Assembly: GCF_022179445.1 (NCBI RefSeq) | Contig: NZ_BPQU01000001.1 | Location: 186,001 to 250,000 of the forward strand | Source: Methylobacterium mesophilicum | GTDB lineage: Bacteria; Pseudomonadota; Alphaproteobacteria; Rhizobiales; Beijerinckiaceae | Length of the DNA: 64,000 nucleotides | Reading direction: 5' to 3' | In this document: positions 45,501 through 57,064 of the stretch, one piece after another | Numbering within the stretch: the first letter of the stretch is position 1 | Layout: every line of letters starts with the position of its first letter | Translations under genes and position numbers: made by a program | The notes under the pieces: generated by a model | What the model was told of the DNA's origin: nothing | Databases searched by the model: none | What the model saw: the letters and a program-made list of their open reading frames with translations, nothing else

Positions 45501-45825
45501 CATCAAGCAGCTGATCGCGGAAGGGAAGCCGCGCCGGGAGGCCATCCTCGAAGGCGCGATGACCCGGCTCCGGCCGGTGGCGATGACCGCGCTCGTGGCG
45601 TCCCTAGGGTTCGTGCCGATGGCCCTGGCGACGGAGACCGGGGCGGAGATCCAGCGGCCCCTCGCGACCGTGGTGATCGGCGGGCTCATCTCGGCGACGC
45701 TGCTGACGCTGGTCGTGCTGCCGGCGCTGTACGCCCGCTTCGCCGGTGCCGTCGTCCCCGCCAGGGCCAAGGCGGCGGATACCGGGGCCGGCCCCCATCC
45801 CGTCGTTCCCCAGGCCGCGGAGTAG
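42568..45825 (+). CDS. Heavy-metal RND efflux pump, CzcA-like
   Basis: A 1085-residue proton-driven inner-membrane pump. The helix-4 motif DFGLIVDGAVIITEN with its two Asp is that of HME-RND proteins for divalent cations. The EFIPQLDEKSIALNAQRIPSTSL and GTAEVASDPMPPSSSDTF stretches follow CzcA/CnrA, lacking the Met trio of CusA. Twelve membrane helices in two halves with two large periplasmic loops are evident. It follows its adaptor gene; no czcC-type channel gene exists in the window. Substrate (Zn, Co, Cd or Ni) is inferred from motif and surroundings. Confidence 0.93.
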   Translation: MISKILDFSVHQRWLVVLLSLLAAGFGVFSLTKLPIDAVPDITNNQVQINTTAPSLSPVDIEKQVTYPVETALAGIKGLEYTRSLSRNGFSQVTAVFSEATNVYFARQQVAERIGEAKSTLPPGAEPHMGPISTGLGEIYMWSIHYAKPEERKVSPDGKAGWQSDGSYLTPEGQRLATELERTAYLRTVQDWIIRPQVKTVPGVAGVDSIGGFDKQYHVQPDPMKLTSLDLSFADIGRALEANNANQGARYLEDNGEGYVVRAAGRLETMGDIGSVVVTTRGGVPVRISDIAEVRIGRDLRTGSGSEDGREVVIGTALMLIGENSRTVSAAVDARMTVIRRTLPPGVEVQTVLNRTLLVEATIRTVAKNLAEGAALVIVILFLLLGNIRAAIVTALVIPVAMLMTMTGMVQGRISANLMSLGALDFGLIVDGAVIITENALRHLAERQGELGRKLDLEERLVTVRASAEEMIKPSLYGQAIIILVYVPLLTFTGVEGKMFEPMALTVIIALVSAFILSLTFVPAMIAIVITGKVTEKDNFIIRGIKAAYRPVLGAALRGPMTFVAVAMVLLVGAGFLFTKLGQEFIPQLDEKSIALNAQRIPSTSLTQSQAMQLKVEQAISRFPQVAYVFSKTGTAEVASDPMPPSSSDTFVILKPQEEWPDPDLSKADLQEQIEKALGALAGNVYEFSQPIQLRFNELLAGTRGDLAVKVFGEEFEPMLKAANQVATILRGTDGADDVKVEQTAGLPFLEIKINKVEAARLGLSTSAIQDVIGAAIGGREAGMVFEGDRRFPIVVRLNDKVREDREALENIPVPLPPGVNGRASSVLLKQVASFSVTEGPNQISRENGRRRVVVTANVRGRDIGSLVAEAQAKVASGVQLPSGYYVTWGGQFENLASARQRLMVVVPVCFFLIFLLLFSALNSARDALLVFSAVPLALTGGIAALWLRGMPFSVPAAVGFIALSGVAVLNGLVMLTYIKQLIAEGKPRREAILEGAMTRLRPVAMTALVASLGFVPMALATETGAEIQRPLATVVIGGLISATLLTLVVLPALYARFAGAVVPARAKAADTGAGPHPVVPQAAE

Positions 45826-45829
45826 GTCG

Positions 45830-46384
45830 ATGGCGCGCCGATGGGTCTTCCCGACCGCGCTCGTCCTGGCGGCCCTGGCCGGGGCGGCGCACGCGGCCGA
45901 GCGACCCGTCGGCGAGGGGCCGTTCGGACTGGCATGGGGTCCGGTGGACCGGATCGATACCCCTTCGATGGTCGACCGCGAGGCCAACCTGACCGGCCTG
46001 TACTACCTCCACGACCGACCGCTCGCCTCGGGTCCCGACACGGTCGAGGTGGTGCTGGTGGTCTGCCGTGAGGAGGGCCTGCAGCAGGTCGTCTGGGTCG
46101 GGCGGCCCTTGGATGACGCGGCCCATGCCACCGCGCGTGACGCCGTCCGTCGCGAAGGGGTTCTCCGCTACGGCGAGCCACGGCCGGGACGCGTTCCCGG
46201 ATCGCTCGAATGGCCTTCGGGACGAACCGTCCTGGCAACGCGCACGATGCCCGACGGCACCTCGGAGCTCGTGATGTCGGCCTCCGGCCCGGACTACGCG
46301 GCCTGCTCGGAAAGCCACCGCGCCGCCACCGGCCATCCCGCCGAGGCCCATGTGGCCGACCTGCTCGGGTCCGGCGTGCCTTGA
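45830..46384 (+). CDS. Exported hypothetical protein of the Czc cluster
   Basis: A 184-residue protein with signal peptide (VFPTALVLAALAGAAHA) and a mature region with two Cys in separated loops (VVLVVCREEGLQQV and GPDYAACSESHR), perhaps a disulfide. No family is recognised. It starts four bases after the pump stop, so it is the last clear gene of that operon. Confidence 0.65.
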   Translation: MARRWVFPTALVLAALAGAAHAAERPVGEGPFGLAWGPVDRIDTPSMVDREANLTGLYYLHDRPLASGPDTVEVVLVVCREEGLQQVVWVGRPLDDAAHATARDAVRREGVLRYGEPRPGRVPGSLEWPSGRTVLATRTMPDGTSELVMSASGPDYAACSESHRAATGHPAEAHVADLLGSGVP

Positions 46385-46484
46385 GCCTGCCGACGCGACC
46401 CCGGCCTGAATGCCTGGCCGACCACCGCGGGATCCGTCGTCATCGGTTGCCGCGGCGGTGACGGGCAAGAAGCTCGGCCGCCGG

Positions 46485-46628
46485 ATGGAGTCGTGGGGCG
46501 GCGGGGGCGGAGGACGGCGCAAGGTCCGGCCGCACGTACGCAAGGCCGCCACGCGGGCGTTCCTGACGGCCACGATCCTGATCGCCGGGGTCCTGGCGCT
46601 GTTCGGCTGGCTCGCATCGATGCCGTGA
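46485..46628 (+). CDS. Possible small single-TM protein
   Basis: A 47-residue frame from an internal ATG (MESWGGGGGGRRKVRPHVRK...), with one hydrophobic helix (AFLTATILIAGVLALFGWLA). The frame opens further up to 46410. It is short and partly low-complexity; it could be a real membrane micropeptide or chance. Confidence 0.35.
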   Translation: MESWGGGGGGRRKVRPHVRKAATRAFLTATILIAGVLALFGWLASMP

Positions 46629-46862
46629 CGGGTCCGACCGCGGATCGCCGGGACCGTCCGCCACTCCCCGGCCGGCCAGGATGACGGGGATCGCATCGCC
46701 GCGGGGCGTGCCGCCGGCCCGGGCGGTGGCGAACGTGCATTCCGTTAGGCACGTCGCGTGGAGAAGAACGTACCCCGCGGAACGGTCGTGGAAGCGGAGC
46801 CGTTCCCAAGGCTCGGGTGCCGTCGGTTTCGACGCATCGCCGACAACGATTTGAGGAAGCCC

Positions 46863-47132
46863 ATGAGAAAGTCCCTGTTCGCCGCCGCCATCCTGGCAAC
46901 CCTGGGCGCCGCATCGGTCGCACCGGCCTCGGCCGCCCCCGGCATGATCGGCGCCGTCGACGCCCCGACCGCCGTGACCGAGGTCCGGATGGACGGCATG
47001 CACGGCCATCGCATGATGGGCCACGGCCACCACCGCGGCCACCGCATGATGCGCCACGGGCATGGTCACCGCATGATGGGTCACGGCCATCGCCGCGGCC
47101 ACATGATGGGCCATCGCGGTCACCGCATGTAG
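46863..47132 (+). CDS. His/Met-rich exported metal-binding peptide
   Basis: An 89-residue protein with signal peptide (SLFAAAILATLGAASVAPASA) and a mature part with repeated HGHRMMGHGHHRGH-like units, a copper- or silver-type ligand set (His plus Met). It sits between the Czc block and the copper block, upstream of and convergent with the CopA-type ATPase gene. Confidence 0.75.
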   Translation: MRKSLFAAAILATLGAASVAPASAAPGMIGAVDAPTAVTEVRMDGMHGHRMMGHGHHRGHRMMRHGHGHRMMGHGHRRGHMMGHRGHRM

Positions 47133-47243
47133 CATTCCGCCAATCCGGGTCCCGACGACCCGGCGCCGACCGGCAGGCCGAGGTGGAGCGCGACAAAGCG
47201 TTCAGCCTCGGCCATCCGGATGCGGACTTGGAAACGGCATTTC

Positions 47244-49622
<2,379 letters not shown>

Positions 49623-49654
49623 GATCCCGTTCCCTTCCGTCTGTGTTGCCTATC

Positions 49655-49685
49655 GGTGTACGGCTTCCCATCATGGGAAGGTCAA
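49655..49685 (-). promoter_or_regulatory. CueR-type promoter of the copper ATPase
   Basis: Minus strand: -35 TTGACC (49680-49685), 19-base spacer, -10 TACACC (49655-49660). The spacer holds the perfect dyad CTTCCCATCATGGGAAG (49664-49680), close to the classic CueR operator (ACCTTCC-N7-GGAAGGT). Confidence 0.85.
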
Positions 49686-49699
49686 CGATGGGGATGGCC

Positions 49700-50173
49700 A
49701 TGAACATCGGGCAGGCGGCGAACGCGTCGGGCGTCTCGGCCAAGATGATCCGGCACTACGAGAGCATCGGCCTGGTGCCCCGTGCCGACCGCCAGGACAG
49801 CGGCTACCGCGATTACGGCCCGGAGGACGTCCACCGGCTCGGCTTCGTCCGGCGGGCGCGGGACCTTGGGTTCTCCCTGGAACGCATCCGGGTGCTCCTG
49901 GGATTGTGGGGCGACCCCGGCCGCAGTAGCGCCGAGGTGAAGGCCCTCGCGTTGACCCACATCAAGGAGCTTGAAGGAAAGGCCCGCCACCTCCAGGAGA
50001 TGGCGGACGTCCTGCGTGGCCTCGCCGTCGCCTGCGACGGGGACGGGCGGCCGGACTGCCCGATCATCGCCGGCCTGGAGACCGGCGCGTCCGTCCCGGC
50101 CTGCCATCCGGGCGAGCCCAAGGGAGCACCCGAACCACCGGCGCCGCGCAAGCGGTCGCGTTCCCGGCGTTGA
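49700..50173 (+). CDS. cueR: Copper-sensing MerR-family regulator CueR
   Basis: A 157-residue protein. Read from the ATG of MNIGQAAN, C112 and C120 fall exactly where E. coli CueR has its Cu(I) ligands (ACDGDGRPDCPII). The winged helix is SGVSAKMIRHYESIGLV. It ends in an extra basic, Pro-rich tail (about 25 residues). ATGs at 49688 and 49694 are also possible and have a GGAAGG site. It should activate the divergent copA promoter and the similar one at 57065-57095. Confidence 0.93.
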   Translation: MNIGQAANASGVSAKMIRHYESIGLVPRADRQDSGYRDYGPEDVHRLGFVRRARDLGFSLERIRVLLGLWGDPGRSSAEVKALALTHIKELEGKARHLQEMADVLRGLAVACDGDGRPDCPIIAGLETGASVPACHPGEPKGAPEPPAPRKRSRSRR

Positions 50174-50212
50174 GGCGGCCTGTTCGGCCGCCCCGACGCC
50201 AGGCGTGCCGCA

Positions 50213-50395
50213 TCACATCGACATCTTCTTGCCCATGCCCTCGCAACAGCAGCCCTTCTTGCCGCTCTTCATCGACATCGAGGCCATCGGCTTGGCGCAC
50301 ATCCCCTTGGCGCCCTTGCCGCAACACCCGGCCGCCATGGCCTGTGTGAGCGAGAGGGCGAGGAGGGCGGCGGTGGTGATCACGAGACGCTTCAT
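50213..50395 (-). CDS. Small Cys/Met/Lys-rich exported peptide
   Basis: A 60-residue protein: signal peptide (LVITTAALLALSLTQAMA) and a 38-residue mature part with CC, CCC and alternating Met (GCCGKGAKGMCAKPM... KKGCCCEGMGKKMSM). It is probably a periplasmic Cu(I)-binding peptide. It is the last gene of the copper operon, 59 bases after the DUF305 gene. Confidence 0.7.
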   Translation of the reverse strand: MKRLVITTAALLALSLTQAMAAGCCGKGAKGMCAKPMASMSMKSGKKGCCCEGMGKKMSM

Positions 50396-50454
50396 GTTCG
50401 TTCTCCTTGGGTGGTTCGGTTTCCGCGCGGAATTCCGGGATGGTGGGTAACCGC

Positions 50455-50844
50455 CTACTTGGCGTTCTTCTTCAGCCATGCCTCCATCTCGCCGACCTCC
50501 CGCTCCTGGTCGTCGATGATCTTCTGGGCCATCTCCTTGGTGACCGGATCCTTGGCGTGCTTCAGCGCCACCTTCGCCATGGCCACCGCGCCCTTGTGAT
50601 GGGGGATCATGTGGGTGCGGAAGTCGACGTCCGGGTTGCCGGTGTAGGCCACGTCCATGTTCTTCATCATGGCCATGTCGGCCGCCTTGAACTCCTTGGT
50701 CGAGGCGTCGTCCTGCGGGTCGGGCTTCATCGAGCCCATGTCCTTGTCCGACATCGAGCCGTGATCGTGCGTGCCCTGCGCGAGGGCGCCTCCGGCCAGG
50801 CCGAGGGACAGGAGCGCGGCGAGAACGGTCTTGGGATACGTCAT
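50455..50844 (-). CDS. DUF305 (CopM-like) periplasmic copper-binding protein
   Basis: A 129-residue exported protein. Signal peptide (TVLAALLSLGLAGGALA), then the DUF305 four-helix body with MMKNMDVAYTGNPDVDFRTHMIPHHKGAVAMAKVAL. The MIPHHKGA core and the Met/His-rich start are the family's metal ligands; the cyanobacterial CopM protein binds copper. It follows the 121-residue gene in the operon. Confidence 0.85.
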   Translation of the reverse strand: MTYPKTVLAALLSLGLAGGALAQGTHDHGSMSDKDMGSMKPDPQDDASTKEFKAADMAMMKNMDVAYTGNPDVDFRTHMIPHHKGAVAMAKVALKHAKDPVTKEMAQKIIDDQEREVGEMEAWLKKNAK

Positions 50845-50885
50845 GTCTGTCTTGCCTCTTGATGCACGGTCCGGGATGGAGCCGC

Positions 50886-51251
50886 TCAGTTGAACTTGCC
50901 GCTGGCGGTTGAGCCATCGGGGGCGATCAGCTGGACCGCGCCCTTGGGCCTGGCGGTCAGCGGAACCTCGGAGGTGCCTGTCAGGCGGGCGCCGTCGGCC
51001 GGGGCCAGGGCGACCCGTGCGGGCTTGCCGCCGACCACCAGGATCGCGGTGCCCTTGAACCCGGTGGGGGGAATGGGTTTCTCGTCGCCGTCTAGGATGT
51101 AGACGTCCACGGTCCGGTCCTTGGCGACGAGCTCGACGTGGAACTTGCCGGCATCCGTGACGCGGCCGCCGTTCCTGCCGTCGGTCTCGTGGGCGCACAC
51201 CGGAAGGACGAGCAGGACGCTCGCCGCCAACGAAATTCTCCAGGGAATCAT
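50886..51251 (-). CDS. Exported hypothetical protein downstream of the RND pump
   Basis: A 121-residue protein with signal peptide (ISLAASVLLVLPVCAHE) and a beta-rich mature part (KFHVELVAKDRTVDVYILDGDEKPIPP, then TSEVPLTARPKGAVQLI). It resembles small periplasmic proteins found after CusA/CzcA-type genes whose function is unknown. It starts 29 bases after the pump stop. Confidence 0.65.
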   Translation of the reverse strand: MIPWRISLAASVLLVLPVCAHETDGRNGGRVTDAGKFHVELVAKDRTVDVYILDGDEKPIPPTGFKGTAILVVGGKPARVALAPADGARLTGTSEVPLTARPKGAVQLIAPDGSTASGKFN

Positions 51252-51280
51252 CGGTTTTCTCCGTTTTCGGGATTGGGGGC

Positions 51281-54200
51281 TCAGAACGCCTCGACCGGAC
51301 GTGGCTTGGCGCCGTCGGGACGGGGCGTATCGTGGATCTCGTCTTGCGCGGCGCGCAGGCGCTCCAACGGCTTGGCGCCGAAGCGGAGAAACAGGACCGG
51401 CGTCAGCACCGTGTCGAGCAGGGTGGCGCTGATGAGCCCGCCGAAGATCGTCACCGCGACCGGGTGCAGGATCTCCTTGCCCGGGGTCGCGGCGTCGTAG
51501 AGCAGCGGCACCAGGGCGACGCCGGCCGAGAGCGCCGTCATCAGAACCGGGGTCAGCCGTTCCAGGCTGCCCCGCACCACGAGGTCGCGCCCGAACGGCA
51601 TGCCCTCGTGCAGCGACAGGTTCAGGTAGTGGCTGATCTTCAGGATGCCGTTGCGGGCGCTGATGCCGGTCAGCGTGATGAAGCCGATCATCGACGCCAC
51701 CGAGAGCGGCTGGCCTACCAGCCACAGGGCGATCACGCTCCCGATGAGGGCGAGCGGGACGTTGCCCATGATGATGAGCGCCAGCACGGCCGAGCGGTAG
51801 CGGCTGTAGAGGATGGCGAAGACCAGGGCGAGGGAGAGACCGGACAGCGCCGCGATTGTCCGGCTCGCCTCCTCCTGCGCCTGGAAGGTCCCCTCCAGGC
51901 TGGCGAAGAAGCCGGGCGGGAGCTTGGCCTCCGTCACCTGCTGCCGGATGGCCGCCACGATGGTGGCCATGTCGCTCTGCCCGTTGGTGTTGGCCTGCAC
52001 CACCAGCCGCCGCCGGCTGTTCTCCCGCAGGATCTGGTTCGGTCCGTCGGTCTCGCGGATGTCGGCGACCTGGCGGGCCGGCACCCATCCCGAGGGCGTC
52101 TCGATCAGCAGGTCCTTCAGCCCCTGCGTCGTGCGTTGGCGCTCGGGCAGGCGCAGGACGACGTCGAAGCGCTTGTACCCGTCTGCCACCGTCGAGACGA
52201 CGCGACCGTTGGAGAGGCGGCTGAGCTGCTCGACGACGGCCGCGGGCTGGACCCCGTAGAGCGCGGCGCGGGTGTAGTCGACCCGGATCTCAAGCTGCGG
52301 GATTCGGACCTGCCTCTCGACCTGGAGGTCGGCGAGCCCGGGTATCCTGGCCATGCGATCCCGCAGGTCGTTGGCCACGCTGCGCAGCGCGTCGAGGTCC
52401 TCGCCGAAGATCTTCAGGGCGAGCTCGGCTCGGACGCCCGACAGCATGTGGTCGAGGCGATGCGAGATCGGCTGGCCGACGTTGACCGACAGGGGCAGCG
52501 CCGAGAGGCGGCGCCGGATGTCGGCGACGACCGCGTCCTTGCCCCTCCCGGTGCCCTTGAGCTCGACCTCGATCTCCGAGGAGTGGACGCCCTCGGCGTG
52601 CTCGTCGAGCTCGGCCCGGCCGGTGCGGCGCCCGACCGACGCGACCTCCGGGATCTGCAGCAGCAGCTTTTCGGCGATCAGGCCGACCCGGTTGCTCTCG
52701 GACAGCGAGATGCCCGGGTTGAAGGTCGTGTTGACGGTGAAGGAGCCCTCGTTGAAGGGCGGCAGGAAGGCCCGCGGCAGGTTCCAGGCGGCGATGCCGG
52801 CCACGATCACGGCCACGGCGACGGTGCCGACCAGTAGGTTCTGGTGCCGGAATGCGACCCCGAGGAGCCGGGCGTTGCCGCGCTTGAGCCAGCGCAGCAG
52901 GGCGCTGTCGTGCTCGGATAGGTTCTTGAGCCCGGGCAGCAGGTAGTAGGCCAGCACCGGCGTCAGCGTGACCGAGACCACGAGGCTCGCCAGGATCGAG
53001 ATGATGTAGGCCTGTCCCAGGGGGGCGAAGAGGCGCCCCTCGATGCCCGAGAGCGCGAACAGCGGCACGAACACCAGGACGATGATCATCGTCGCGTAGA
53101 CGATGCCCGAGCGCACCTCCGACGAGGCCGAGACCACGACGTCGAAGGTGGACTTGGGCGAACCGGCCGCCCTGTTCTCGCCGAGCCTTCGAAAGATGTT
53201 CTCGACGTCGACCACGGCGTCGTCGACGAGCTCGCCGATGGCAATGGCGAGACCGCCGAGGGTCATCGTGTTGATCGACAGCCCGGCGAGGTGAAAGGCG
53301 ACCGCGGTCGCGAGGATCGAGACCGGGATGGCGGTCAACGAGATCACCGTGGTGCGCACGTTCAGCAGGAACGCGAACAGCACGATGGCCACCACCACGA
53401 TGGCCTCCAGGAGGACCCGCTCGACGTTGGCGATGGAGGTCTCGATGAAGTTCGCCTGGCGAAAGAGGACCTGGTCGGCCTTGATCCCGTTCGGCAGCGT
53501 CGCGGTGACCTCCTTCAGGGCGACCTCGATCTCGCGGGTGAGTTGGACCGTATCGACGTCGGGCTGCTTCTCGATGGAGACGATGACCCCGGGCTTGCCC
53601 ATGAAGCCGCCGTCGCCGCGCTTGACCTTGGGGGCGAAGGAGACGTCCGCAACCTGGCGGAGGTAGACCGGTGCGTCGCCGACGTTGGCGACCACGACGC
53701 TACGCAAATCGTCGAGGCTCATGGTCCGGCCGATGTTCCGGATGAGGTACTCGCGGGAATACTGGTCGGTGAACCCGCCGCCGGCGTTGGTGCCGAACTG
53801 GGCCAGCGACCCTTCCATCTGGGCGTTGGTCACGCCGAGCGCGCGCATCGCCGCCACGTTCGGGCTGACCCGGAACTGCCGGACCTCGCCGCCGATGGGG
53901 ATGACCTGGGCGACGCCCGGGATGGTGAGCAGGCGCGGCCGCAGGATGAAGTCGGCGGCCTCGCGGGTCTCCATCGGGGTGGCGGTGTCGCTGGTCACGG
54001 CGACCAGCAGGATCTGGCCCATGATCGACGAGATCGGCCCCATCTGCGGGGTGACGTTCGGCGGCAGCTGGTCACGGACCAGGGTCAGGCGCTCGGCGAT
54101 CTGCTGCCTGTTCCGATAGATGTCGGTGCCCCAGTCGAACTCGACGTAGACGATGGACAGGCCGACGCCGGAGACCGAGCGCACCCGGCTGACGCCCGGG

Positions 54201-54427
54201 AGCCCGTTCATCCGGGTCTCGATGGGGTAGGTCACGAGCTGCTCGACCTCGGGCGGGGCGAGCCCCTCTGCCTCGGTCATGATGGTGACCGTCGGCTTGT
54301 TGAGGTCGGGGAAGACGTCGACCGGGAGCTTGGTCGCGGTGAAGGCACCGTACAGGATCAGGACGGCGGCCACCGCGAGGACGATCAGGCGATTGCGCAG
54401 GGACTGCGTGACGAGGAAGTTGAACAT
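51281..54427 (-). CDS. Heavy-metal RND efflux pump, third type
   Basis: A 1048-residue RND pump of the CzcA/CusA superfamily. The helix-4 motif here is [15 protein letters not shown], unlike both the DFG motif of the CzcA-like protein and the AVGAMIDAAIVMIEN motif of the CusA protein in this window. The periplasmic segment ([14 protein letters not shown]) lacks the CusA methionines. The substrate is therefore open: probably a cation, but neither clear Cu nor clear Zn type. It lies 12 bases after the fusion adaptor gene and is followed by small exported copper-related genes. Confidence 0.88.
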   Translation of the reverse strand: MFNFLVTQSLRNRLIVLAVAAVLILYGAFTATKLPVDVFPDLNKPTVTIMTEAEGLAPPEVEQLVTYPIETRMNGLPGVSRVRSVSGVGLSIVYVEFDWGTDIYRNRQQIAERLTLVRDQLPPNVTPQMGPISSIMGQILLVAVTSDTATPMETREAADFILRPRLLTIPGVAQVIPIGGEVRQFRVSPNVAAMRALGVTNAQMEGSLAQFGTNAGGGFTDQYSREYLIRNIGRTMSLDDLRSVVVANVGDAPVYLRQVADVSFAPKVKRGDGGFMGKPGVIVSIEKQPDVDTVQLTREIEVALKEVTATLPNGIKADQVLFRQANFIETSIANVERVLLEAIVVVAIVLFAFLLNVRTTVISLTAIPVSILATAVAFHLAGLSINTMTLGGLAIAIGELVDDAVVDVENIFRRLGENRAAGSPKSTFDVVVSASSEVRSGIVYATMIIVLVFVPLFALSGIEGRLFAPLGQAYIISILASLVVSVTLTPVLAYYLLPGLKNLSEHDSALLRWLKRGNARLLGVAFRHQNLLVGTVAVAVIVAGIAAWNLPRAFLPPFNEGSFTVNTTFNPGISLSESNRVGLIAEKLLLQIPEVASVGRRTGRAELDEHAEGVHSSEIEVELKGTGRGKDAVVADIRRRLSALPLSVNVGQPISHRLDHMLSGVRAELALKIFGEDLDALRSVANDLRDRMARIPGLADLQVERQVRIPQLEIRVDYTRAALYGVQPAAVVEQLSRLSNGRVVSTVADGYKRFDVVLRLPERQRTTQGLKDLLIETPSGWVPARQVADIRETDGPNQILRENSRRRLVVQANTNGQSDMATIVAAIRQQVTEAKLPPGFFASLEGTFQAQEEASRTIAALSGLSLALVFAILYSRYRSAVLALIIMGNVPLALIGSVIALWLVGQPLSVASMIGFITLTGISARNGILKISHYLNLSLHEGMPFGRDLVVRGSLERLTPVLMTALSAGVALVPLLYDAATPGKEILHPVAVTIFGGLISATLLDTVLTPVLFLRFGAKPLERLRAAQDEIHDTPRPDGAKPRPVEAF

Positions 54428-54439
54428 GGCCGTGCCTCC

Positions 54440-56164
54440 TCACCGGACCTGATCGAGGAGCTCGGCGCCCTCGGTGACGATGCGCTTGCCGGCACCGACT
54501 CCCTCGGCGACGAGCACGTTGGTTCCGTCGAGGGGCTCGACCCGGACCTGGCGCGCCTCGAAGCGTTCGGCGGCGACGTGCTCGTAGACGATGGCCTGCC
54601 CGTTGCCGGACCGGACGACCGCCGCGCGCGGCAGCGCAAGGCCGGACTGCTCGGCGTCGGTGCCTGCGAGCACGGTGAGGAACTGCCCGACCCGCAGGCC
54701 GGATGTGTCGCCCTTGACCGCGAACTGGACCGGGATGGCCTGGTTGCGGTCGGCGAGGCCGGCGCCCTGGTAGACGAGGGACAGGGTGCGCCCGTCGGCG
54801 AAGCGCGCGGTGGCGTTCCCCGCTGGGGTCAGGGCGTCGAAGCTCAACGCCTCGACCCAGAGGCGGGTCGGATCGACGATCTGGAAGACCATCGCCCCGG
54901 CGGTCGCCATCTGGCCGGCCACGGCGGAAGCCTGGGCGATCAACCCGTCGACCGGGGCCACCAGGGCCTCCGGTTGCGCACGGATCTTGTCGAGGGCGGC
55001 GCGGCGGTCCTGGAGCCCCTTCAATTCGGCCCCGGCATCGTCGAGCTGGGTCTGGGCCACGGCGCCGGTGGTGGCGAGCTTTCGGAAGCGGTCGACCCTG
55101 CGCTGGACGATGTCGATCTGTTGGTCGAGCTCGCCCTGGCGCTGGCGCATGTCCGAGACGTCGACGGCCTGGACCGGGGGCGTGACGAAGGCGAGGACAT
55201 CGCCGCGTTTGACCGTGGTGCCGAGGCGCGGGAACAGGCCCGAGGGCGGCGGCGACAGGCGACCACCGACAGAGGATTGCACGACGCCGCTAGCGTTAGG
55301 GTCCGGGATGACCCGACCGGGCAACTCGACCGTCCGATGGAACGTCCCCTTCTCGGTCATCGTCGTGCGCAGGACCAGCAGGCGTTGCGTCGGCTTGGGC
55401 ACGAACACCGAGCCGTCGGGCAAGCGTTGGGCGAGGTCGGACGAAGGCTGGGCCGGATCGATCAGCGCGGAGCCCTGGACCGGGGCGCCGTGATCCTCGT
55501 CGCCATGGGCGAACGCGGCTCCGCCCAGCACCAATGTCACGACGACGACGGCGACTACGGCGACGGCCGGGAGGCTGCGCCGGCCGCGCATGGCAACCAT
55601 GAGGAGCATGCCGAGCAGAAAGGCACCGCCCGCGACCAGCATCAGGACAGGGTCCTTGGCGGCGAGGCGGCCCTTCAGGTCGCTGACGGCATCGGACGCC
55701 CGCGCCATCGCCGAGGGCGCCGCGGAGGACGTTGCGGGCGTCGATGGCTTCGCGTCCGGAACGATCACGGAGACGGTCAGCACATCGACGATGTCGCCGG
55801 CCGTCACGGTGACCAATAGGTCGTGCGACCCGGGCTTGGTCATCCAGGGCGCGGGCAGGACGTAGGCGGCCTTGTCCGTCTCCTTGGCCGTCCTTTGGCC
55901 CTCGGGCGTCTCGACCTCGACGACGGCGCCCTTGATCGGTTCGTTCGTGCGAAACCGGTCGAGGTAGAACGTGACCGTCCCGTCCTGCGGGATGGCGGTC
56001 AGTTCGAGCGCGTCCGAGGCGGCCTCGCCGCGTGGCGCGATGGACTTGGAGACAGGGGGTGGGGCGGCGCCGTGGTCATGCCCGTCATGGGCATGGGCGA
56101 GACCCGCCAGCATGACGGCAGCCAGCACCACCGCGCCGAGGGCGGCGGCAAATCGAGACGACAT
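54440..56164 (-). CDS. RND adaptor fused to a YtkA/FixH-like domain
   Basis: A 574-residue protein. A signal peptide ends in AHAHDGHDHGAA. Residues about 50-140 form a FixH/YtkA-like beta domain (GTVTFYLDRFRTNEPIKGAVVEVETPEG). Two hydrophobic segments follow (about 175-225: VLMLVAGGAFLLGMLLMVAM, then a second with GGAAFAHGDEDHGAP). From about 245 on is a normal adaptor (FHRTVELPGRVIPDP, hairpin, beta barrel). The second segment reads like an internal signal peptide, which suggests fusion of two exported proteins. It is the partner of the downstream pump. Confidence 0.8.
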   Translation of the reverse strand: MSSRFAAALGAVVLAAVMLAGLAHAHDGHDHGAAPPPVSKSIAPRGEAASDALELTAIPQDGTVTFYLDRFRTNEPIKGAVVEVETPEGQRTAKETDKAAYVLPAPWMTKPGSHDLLVTVTAGDIVDVLTVSVIVPDAKPSTPATSSAAPSAMARASDAVSDLKGRLAAKDPVLMLVAGGAFLLGMLLMVAMRGRRSLPAVAVVAVVVVTLVLGGAAFAHGDEDHGAPVQGSALIDPAQPSSDLAQRLPDGSVFVPKPTQRLLVLRTTMTEKGTFHRTVELPGRVIPDPNASGVVQSSVGGRLSPPPSGLFPRLGTTVKRGDVLAFVTPPVQAVDVSDMRQRQGELDQQIDIVQRRVDRFRKLATTGAVAQTQLDDAGAELKGLQDRRAALDKIRAQPEALVAPVDGLIAQASAVAGQMATAGAMVFQIVDPTRLWVEALSFDALTPAGNATARFADGRTLSLVYQGAGLADRNQAIPVQFAVKGDTSGLRVGQFLTVLAGTDAEQSGLALPRAAVVRSGNGQAIVYEHVAAERFEARQVRVEPLDGTNVLVAEGVGAGKRIVTEGAELLDQVR

Positions 56165-56251
56165 GGAAGGGCTTCCTCACGTTCGAACACCGGACGCGCG
56201 CCTGGGAGCCAGACGGAATCCGAGCGATGCGCGCCTCAGGCGCGCCGTTCG

Positions 56252-56725
56252 TTACGCGAAGGTTCGTGGGGGCCTGGGCAGGGCCTCGGGGCCGACGCCG
56301 GAACGGCCATCGACATCACGTGAGGCCAGCACGACATGCCCAAAGGCGAGCGTCGGCAGGGAAACGGAACCACCCAGGATGCCGGGCACGCAGCAGGACA
56401 TCGTCCCGCAGCATGTGCCCTTGCACGGTCCGGGGCAGCATCCCCTGCCTTGCTCGTCGGACTGGATCGATCCGACGGCGGCGGAACCCGCGAGGGTCCC
56501 GGGAGTGGCCGCCGGAATGATCGCCGACGCGACCTTCGACACCGCCACCGGTGCCGACACCGCTTGGACGACCGGCGGCACAGGCGCGCGTTCAGACACG
56601 GCCGCTTCATGGTGACCATGGTGGGCATGGCCCTCATGAGCCTGCACGGCAGACGGCAAGACGTAGGCGATGATCATCACGATCATCGCCGCCATCAGGC
56701 GCGCAAGTTGCCGGTCGAAGTTCAT
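56252..56725 (-). CDS. Exported Cys/His-rich protein
   Basis: A 157-residue protein beginning MNFDRQLARLMAAMIVMIIAYVLPSAVQA, a membrane anchor or signal. The mature part starts HEGHAHHGHHE, has an Ala/Val/Pro linker and a cluster CCPGPCKGTCCGTMSCC. No family is recognised. It lies 94 bases after the copZ-type gene and ahead of the fusion adaptor gene. A metal buffer or chaperone role is inferred from ligand content. Confidence 0.65.
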   Translation of the reverse strand: MNFDRQLARLMAAMIVMIIAYVLPSAVQAHEGHAHHGHHEAAVSERAPVPPVVQAVSAPVAVSKVASAIIPAATPGTLAGSAAVGSIQSDEQGRGCCPGPCKGTCCGTMSCCVPGILGGSVSLPTLAFGHVVLASRDVDGRSGVGPEALPRPPRTFA

Positions 56726-56819
56726 GAAACTTGGGTACACCAAATTCGAGACGTGAGGAACGCTCTGTTCGACGAAAGCAATCCTCGAACCGGGTATTCG
56801 GTTGCAGGGTTTTCGCGGT

Positions 56820-57035
56820 CTAGGCCGCGAGGGGCAGGGTATCCGCGCCGTACCCGGCAGCCCGGACCGCATCGACGAAGCGTCCCGCCGGGATCCCGGC
56901 GGGGCTCGTGACGCTGACCGTGCCCTCGGCGAGGTCGACCGCGACCGTGGCATCGGCATCCACGCCGTGGATCGCGCGGGTGACCGACTTGGCGCATCCG
57001 CCGCAATTCATTTTGGTGACCTTGATCTCGAACAT
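56820..57035 (-). CDS. copZ: Copper chaperone CopZ-like HMA protein
   Basis: A 71-residue ferredoxin-like HMA domain protein. The MNCGGC motif (Met9-x-Cys11-x2-Cys14) binds Cu(I). It delivers copper to the ATPase and buffers the cytosol. It is the first gene after a CueR-type promoter. Note that the CopA-type ATPase in this window has no HMA domain to receive copper, so partners may differ from the textbook pair. Confidence 0.9.
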   Translation of the reverse strand: MFEIKVTKMNCGGCAKSVTRAIHGVDADATVAVDLAEGTVSVTSPAGIPAGRFVDAVRAAGYGADTLPLAA

Positions 57036-57064
57036 GACGGCTCTCCCGTGGGTGATGTCAGGCA

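Noticed and set aside
53291..55819. A very long open frame (over 800 codons) on the plus strand
   Set aside because: It lies antisense to the third RND pump and its adaptor. Its product is Asp/Gly/Arg/Leu-rich low complexity, as expected opposite high-GC genes.
56149..56178. A further CueR dyad (GGAAGGGCTTCC) before the fusion adaptor gene
   Set aside because: It overlaps the ribosome-binding site, has the wrong half-site spacing and lacks -35/-10 elements.
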